Source: Verrucomicrobiota bacterium (GTDB lineage: Bacteria > Verrucomicrobiota > Verrucomicrobiia > Limisphaerales > JAEYXS01). Taken from it: a stretch of DNA of 10,315 nucleotides. How positions within the stretch are numbered: position 1 is the first letter of the stretch; each line of letters opens with the position of its first letter. The stretch lies in assembly GCA_021156225.1 (NCBI GenBank), contig JAJNBN010000067.1, positions 1 through 10,315 on the forward strand, read 5' to 3'. Both the position numbers and the translations under genes were made by a program. The notes under the pieces were generated by a model. The model did no database searches. It was not told the origin of the DNA and saw only the letters and a program-made list of their open reading frames with translations. Below, piece by piece: positions 7,645 through 10,315 of this stretch.

Positions 7645-8601
7645 TTATTTGCCTTTGCCCTTCGTGGAGCCAGGCACGATGCGGATGCTATCCGCGCCTA
7701 CGATGGCCGAGCCACTCGTCGTAGAGCCGCTCAAGGCAAGCTCCACCGAGGCCGCATCCACTGCGCCAGCGGATACCAAGGCCGGGGTGCTGAAGTGCAG
7801 CACCAGGTCCAGAAGGCCATCGCCATCCACATCTTCCGCCGCACTGCGCAGCGGAGCGACCGCACCGGCCAATGCCGGATCGCCCAGCAGGAGCGAGCTC
7901 GCATCGATATCCGCAGCCGAGAAATCCGCCGTGGACAGGATGGTCACGGGCAGCACGCCCTGGCTCTTCAGGTTCACCGAATTCACGTCACTGCCCGGAT
8001 GCACATCCAGCGTTACTTCCTGGGTGGTATTCACCACGGCGTATTCATAGGTGACGGTGACCTCAGCCGCGAGTTGCAGATCGGTGAAGTCGAACAGATT
8101 GAACGGATCGGAGAGCGTCACCGAACCGGCCCCGCCCAAAACCAGCGGCACATTGCCTGCGCCGGTAAAAAGCGCGACATCCGCAACGCTGTTAAGAGTT
8201 GTTTGAACCGTCCCCTCGGCTGAGCCAAAGAACTGCGCGTTCCCAAAACTGCTCACGAAGGCCTGCTGCTGATCGCCCACGCTGCCGGACAAGATCAAGG
8301 AATTATCCGGCCGACGCAGGTTTGCCGTGGTGGCGTAATCGGCGGTCACATTGGCCGAAGGGCCGAAGTTCATGACCATGGAGAAGTAGTTCATGGTGGA
8401 CTTGGTGCTGACATGCACGGCGGTCAGCGCTCCAAGGGAACCATCGAATTGCGGCACGCTGACTGGCAGCGGTGTCTCGCCCGAGAGGTAGTTCAACGTG
8501 CTGTTGGGCACGGTGATGACATGCTGAACGGTTTCAGCCGGCAGCGTGGTGGTGGTGAATAAGGCAGCTATAGCTAGTATGAGGTATGATTTATGTTGCA
8601 T
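7645..8601 (-). CDS. secreted choice-of-anchor E-like protein with a C-terminal PGSDxNS-type domain
   Basis: From the ATG at 8601 this is a 318-residue exported protein of unknown function. A signal peptide (SYLILAIAALFTTTTLPA) precedes a beta-rich domain of about 170 residues that resembles the choice-of-anchor E domain: the SVPQFDGSLGALTAVHVS stretch, a central VTADY/LRRP segment and the closing FTDLQLAAEVTVTYEY. The last 125 residues form a second unit with VTLDVHPGSDVNSVNLKSQG and a DVDGDGLLDLVLHF calcium-binding-like loop, a module common in secreted PVC and archaeal proteins. The tail is KGKGK, with no PEP-CTERM or LPxTG-like sorting signal, so it may be secreted or attached by other means. 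An alternative ATG at 8616 adds five residues; 8601 is preferred because it gives a more usual signal peptide and follows the stop of an upstream small ORF by four bases. Neither start has a Shine-Dalgarno match. Confidence 0.85.
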   Translation of the reverse strand: MQHKSYLILAIAALFTTTTLPAETVQHVITVPNSTLNYLSGETPLPVSVPQFDGSLGALTAVHVSTKSTMNYFSMVMNFGPSANVTADYATTANLRRPDNSLILSGSVGDQQQAFVSSFGNAQFFGSAEGTVQTTLNSVADVALFTGAGNVPLVLGGAGSVTLSDPFNLFDFTDLQLAAEVTVTYEYAVVNTTQEVTLDVHPGSDVNSVNLKSQGVLPVTILSTADFSAADIDASSLLLGDPALAGAVAPLRSAAEDVDGDGLLDLVLHFSTPALVSAGAVDAASVELALSGSTTSGSAIVGADSIRIVPGSTKGKGK

Positions 8602-8605
8602 AAGC

Positions 8606-8755
8606 TTACGCTGCATTTAGCACGAAGGCTGCCATGTCGCTCTGGGATAACTCCTTTCCAGCAAAGGAGTTCCAAAGCAAGAGAACCAGACCGAACAGCA
8701 CTAGAATCACCCCATAGCACCAGCGCCATTTGGCGGTAGTTTTTAAGCTCGGCAG
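8606..8755 (-). CDS. possible small single-TM membrane protein (non-ATG start)
   Basis: This frame is open from the stop at 8783-8785 to TAA at 8606-8608. From a CTG at 8755 it gives 49 residues: a basic, Trp-rich stretch (KTTAKWRWCYG), one strongly hydrophobic helix (VILVLFGLVLLLW) and a polar tail ending FVLNAA. The positive-inside pattern predicts N-in topology. Its stop lies four bases before the ATG at 8601, so translation could be coupled to the secreted protein gene. Against it: no in-frame ATG precedes the helix (only CTG 8755, ATT 8770 or GTG 8710 and 8701), and no clear ribosome site is seen. It could be a decayed gene or chance. Function is unknown. Confidence 0.3.
   Translation of the reverse strand: MPSLKTTAKWRWCYGVILVLFGLVLLLWNSFAGKELSQSDMAAFVLNAA
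8649..8671. other. 9-base-pair inverted repeat upstream of the choice-of-anchor gene
   Basis: AACTCCTTT (8649-8657), CCAGC loop, AAAGGAGTT (8663-8671): a perfect stem. On the minus-strand transcript the second arm contains AAAGGAG, a good Shine-Dalgarno sequence that the stem would hide. No start codon lies at an ideal distance (the nearest ATG, 8635, is 15 bases away). No T-tract follows, so it is not an intrinsic terminator. It lies inside the possible small ORF. Confidence 0.45.
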
Positions 8756-8793
8756 AGCGCAACAAAAAATGCTAAGTGGTGTTTAAGTGTAAT

Positions 8794-8834
8794 GTGTCCC
8801 AGTGCTGTTGTTACATTGACATATTTCGGGACAC
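8794..8834. promoter_or_regulatory. candidate operator dyad GTGTCCC-N27-GGGACAC
   Basis: A perfect 7-base inverted repeat (8794-8800 and 8828-8834) brackets the TTGACA box at 8816-8821. Its centre lies between two divergent genes. Spacing of the half-site centres is 34 bases, about three helical turns. It could be an operator for one or both genes; no regulator is known. Confidence 0.4.
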
Positions 8835-8844
8835 GTAAAACTAT
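8816..8844 (+). promoter_or_regulatory. candidate sigma-70-like promoter of the beta-propeller-like gene
   Basis: A perfect TTGACA -35 (8816-8821) is followed after 17 bases by AACTAT (8839-8844), which keeps the key A2, A5 and T6 of the -10 consensus. It lies about 47 bases before the start codon at 8891, leaving a leader of about 40 bases. Confidence 0.45.
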
Positions 8845-8877
8845 CGGCCATCACCTTGTTACCAAGAAACCCGAGCA

Positions 8878-8883
8878 AAAGGA
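8878..8883 (+). promoter_or_regulatory. Shine-Dalgarno site that sets the start at 8891
   Basis: AAAGGA, 7 bases before ATG at 8891. This favours 8891 over a longer frame beginning at 8792, which would bury the signal peptide. Confidence 0.7.
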
Positions 8884-8890
8884 TCATCTC

Positions 8891-9997
8891 ATGAAACGAC
8901 TCCCGCAAATTGCCGTTACCCTCTGCGCCCTCGGCCTCGCCGCCTCCGCCTCCGCCGCCAACTGGACGGAAGGGATGAAGGCCGGCAAACCCGAAGTGAA
9001 GTCTATCAGCCAACTCGCTTTCGGGCCGGATGGCATTTTGTTCGTGGCTGATTCCAAATCCGCCGCCGTCTTCGCCCTGGATACGGGCGATTCCAAGGCC
9101 GGTTCAGCCGGGGCTCTCAAGGTGGAAGGTATCAACCAGAAGATCGCCGCCCTCCTCGGCACCAGTGCTGACCAGATCACCATCAGCGACATGGCCGTGA
9201 ATCCCGTCTCCCGGAACACCTACCTCGCCGTGGCCCGGGGCCGCAGTGCGGATGCCGCGCCAGTTCTCGTCCGCGTGGACAAGACGGGCAAGCTCGACGT
9301 GGTTTCGCTGGATAACATGAAGCATTCCAAGGCCACCTTGCCCGACGCTCCCATCGACGGCGTAGTGGGTGAAGGCAACCGCAAGAGCAATCCCCGCACG
9401 GAAAGCATCACGGATATCGCCTTCCTCGAAGACCGCGTGCTCATCGCCGGTCTCTCCAATGAGGAATTCGCCTCCACCCTGCGCGCCATTCCGTTCCCGT
9501 TCAAGACGGTGGCGAACGGCACGAGCGTGGAGATCTATCACGGCGCTCATGGCAAGTTCGAGACGCGCTCCCCGATCCGCACATTCATCCCCTTCAAGGT
9601 CGGCAAGGAACAGCAGTTGCTCGCCGCTTACACTTGCACACCGCTCGTCCAGTTCCCGCTGAAGGACCTGACGCCCGGTGCGAAGATCAAAGGCAAGACC
9701 ATCGCCGAGCTCGGTAATCGCAACCGCCCGCTGGACATGATCGTGTATCAGAAGGACGGCAAGGATTACCTACTCATGGCGAACAGCAGCCGTGGCATCA
9801 TGAAGATCGATACCGGCAACATCGAAGGCGCTGAGAGCATCACCACCAAGGTGGCCGATAAACAGGGCGTGACCTACCAGACCATCGAGAGCTGGACGGG
9901 CATCGACCAACTCGACCGCCTGGATGACAAGAACGCCCTAGTCGTGCGCCGCAATGAAGCTGGCGCGATGAGCCTGGAATCCCTCCCGCTGCCTTGA
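8891..9997 (+). CDS. exported beta-propeller-like protein of unknown function
   Basis: This 368-residue protein has a signal peptide (1-23, MKRLPQIAVTLCALGLAASA then SAA before NW). The mature part shows recurring blade-like strands: SISQLAFGPDGILFVAD (38-54, NHL/SMP-30-like), ISDMAVNPVSRNTYLAVA (98-115), PVLVRVDKTGKLDVVSL (124-140), SITDIAFLEDRVLIAGLS (172-189), QQLLAAYTCTPLVQFPL (241-257), PLDMIVYQKDGKDYLLM (280-296) and a closing segment ending LVVRRNEAGAMSLESL. This suggests a six- or seven-bladed propeller, located in the periplasm or outside the cell. No catalytic motif, heme site or quinone motif is evident. The start is chosen for the ribosome site and signal peptide. It shares one base (TGATG) with the next gene, also exported, so the two may act together. 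Fold call is moderate; function is unassigned. Confidence 0.85.
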   Translation: MKRLPQIAVTLCALGLAASASAANWTEGMKAGKPEVKSISQLAFGPDGILFVADSKSAAVFALDTGDSKAGSAGALKVEGINQKIAALLGTSADQITISDMAVNPVSRNTYLAVARGRSADAAPVLVRVDKTGKLDVVSLDNMKHSKATLPDAPIDGVVGEGNRKSNPRTESITDIAFLEDRVLIAGLSNEEFASTLRAIPFPFKTVANGTSVEIYHGAHGKFETRSPIRTFIPFKVGKEQQLLAAYTCTPLVQFPLKDLTPGAKIKGKTIAELGNRNRPLDMIVYQKDGKDYLLMANSSRGIMKIDTGNIEGAESITTKVADKQGVTYQTIESWTGIDQLDRLDDKNALVVRRNEAGAMSLESLPLP

Positions 9998-10315
9998 TGA
10001 GCAAAGGAAGTTTCAACGGACTGGCTGTCGCACTCGCGGCAGCCAGTCTTTTTTTCGGCAGCCTCATCTCATCCCTCGGACAGGTTAGCGGCCCAACCAT
10101 CACATGGGACAACTGGAAAGGGTATCACGTCGCAATCGCCAAAGACTTGCCTCCGGATGTACTAAAGAGAATAACCGATGCCAAATGGGACAATGAGACC
10201 TGGCGTAAAATCTTCCCAATGACAGTTGAATCGGGAGACCTCCTAGGTGCCATGGAGACACCTGCCATGCTGGGCAGTTATCAGACCAGCCCAAAGACGG
10301 TTACCTTCGTCCCGC
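9997..10315 (+). CDS. exported protein, N-terminal part only, runs off the window
   Basis: An open frame of 106 codons begins at ATG 9997, sharing one base with the previous gene's TGA, and stays open to the end. It starts with a plausible signal peptide (MSKGSFNGLAVALAAASLFF then GSLISSLG). The mature part (about 31-106) reads as real protein: TITWDNWKGYHVAIAKDLPP, then AMLGSYQTSPKTVTFVP. That last stretch resembles the strand pattern of bacterial Ig-like (Big_5/SbsA-type) domains, weak evidence only. No other in-frame ATG occurs before residue 75, and no Shine-Dalgarno match precedes 9997, so translation would depend on coupling to the upstream gene. Unusually, a strong intrinsic terminator lies within codons 8-20. 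If the terminator is efficient, expression of this gene would be attenuated. Confidence 0.75.
   Translation, partial: MSKGSFNGLAVALAAASLFFGSLISSLGQVSGPTITWDNWKGYHVAIAKDLPPDVLKRITDAKWDNETWRKIFPMTVESGDLLGAMETPAMLGSYQTSPKTVTFVP
10019..10055 (+). terminator. strong intrinsic terminator inside the start of the next gene
   Basis: GACTGGCTG (10019-10027) pairs with CAGCCAGTC (10040-10048). An inner CGC/GCG with one U-G pair extends this to a 13-base-pair stem with an ACTC loop, followed by seven T (10049-10055). It lies 22 bases after the stop of the beta-propeller-like gene, the usual place for its terminator, but overlaps codons 8-20 of the following ORF. Confidence 0.85.

Noticed and set aside
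8574..8765. 63-codon minus-strand frame overlapping the start of the choice-of-anchor gene
   Set aside because: It needs a TTG start, runs into a known gene in another frame and shows no coherent helix or motif. The neighbouring frame ending at 8606 is more protein-like.
8792..8890. 33-codon upstream extension of the beta-propeller-like gene
   Set aside because: A non-ATG start that would bury a good signal peptide and cross the candidate promoter. The ribosome site at 8878-8883 supports 8891.
10100..10294. 64-codon minus-strand frame at the right end
   Set aside because: Opposite an open plus-strand frame with a signal peptide and TGATG coupling to the upstream gene; no motif.

Overview
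The window looks like a chromosomal segment from a Verrucomicrobiota bacterium or a close PVC-group relative. This is an inference from gene content: an S1 sulfatase, a secreted choice-of-anchor-type protein, a secretin-like/TPR/VWA fusion behind an ECF sigma factor, and abundant signal peptides. No rRNA or other taxonomic marker is present. No mobile element, tRNA, rRNA or CRISPR array was seen.

Layout. Positions 1-5707 (minus strand) form one probable operon. It starts with an ECF sigma factor (5135-5707), which shares an ATGA stop/start overlap with a very large 1699-residue membrane protein (39-5138). That protein joins an anti-sigma-like cytoplasmic N-terminus and one membrane segment to a long low-complexity region, TPR-like helices, a secretin-like domain and a YfbK-type von Willebrand A module. 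A further gene starts 17 bases downstream (1-21, only seven codons visible) behind the best Shine-Dalgarno match of this operon. Positions 5708-6085 appear non-coding and hold a candidate ECF-type promoter, small dyads and four copies of an 8-base motif.

Positions 6086-7528 (minus) encode an exported S1 sulfatase. An intrinsic terminator (7587-7620) separates it from the upstream minus-strand gene for a secreted choice-of-anchor E-like protein (7645-8601). Just upstream of that gene lies a possible small single-TM protein ORF (8606-8755) that has no ATG start.

Positions 8617-8890 are a divergent intergenic region with a 7+7 base dyad around a TTGACA box. To its right, on the plus strand, are an exported beta-propeller-like protein (8891-9997) and a second exported protein (9997 to the window end). 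The two share a one-base TGATG junction. A strong intrinsic terminator (10019-10055) lies inside the signal-peptide codons of the second gene, so it either ends the first transcript or attenuates the second gene.

Working together: the sigma factor and giant protein plausibly form a sigma/anti-sigma surface-sensing pair. The other genes encode exported proteins consistent with polysaccharide use and a cell-envelope or extracellular lifestyle, with no demonstrated link to the sigma factor.
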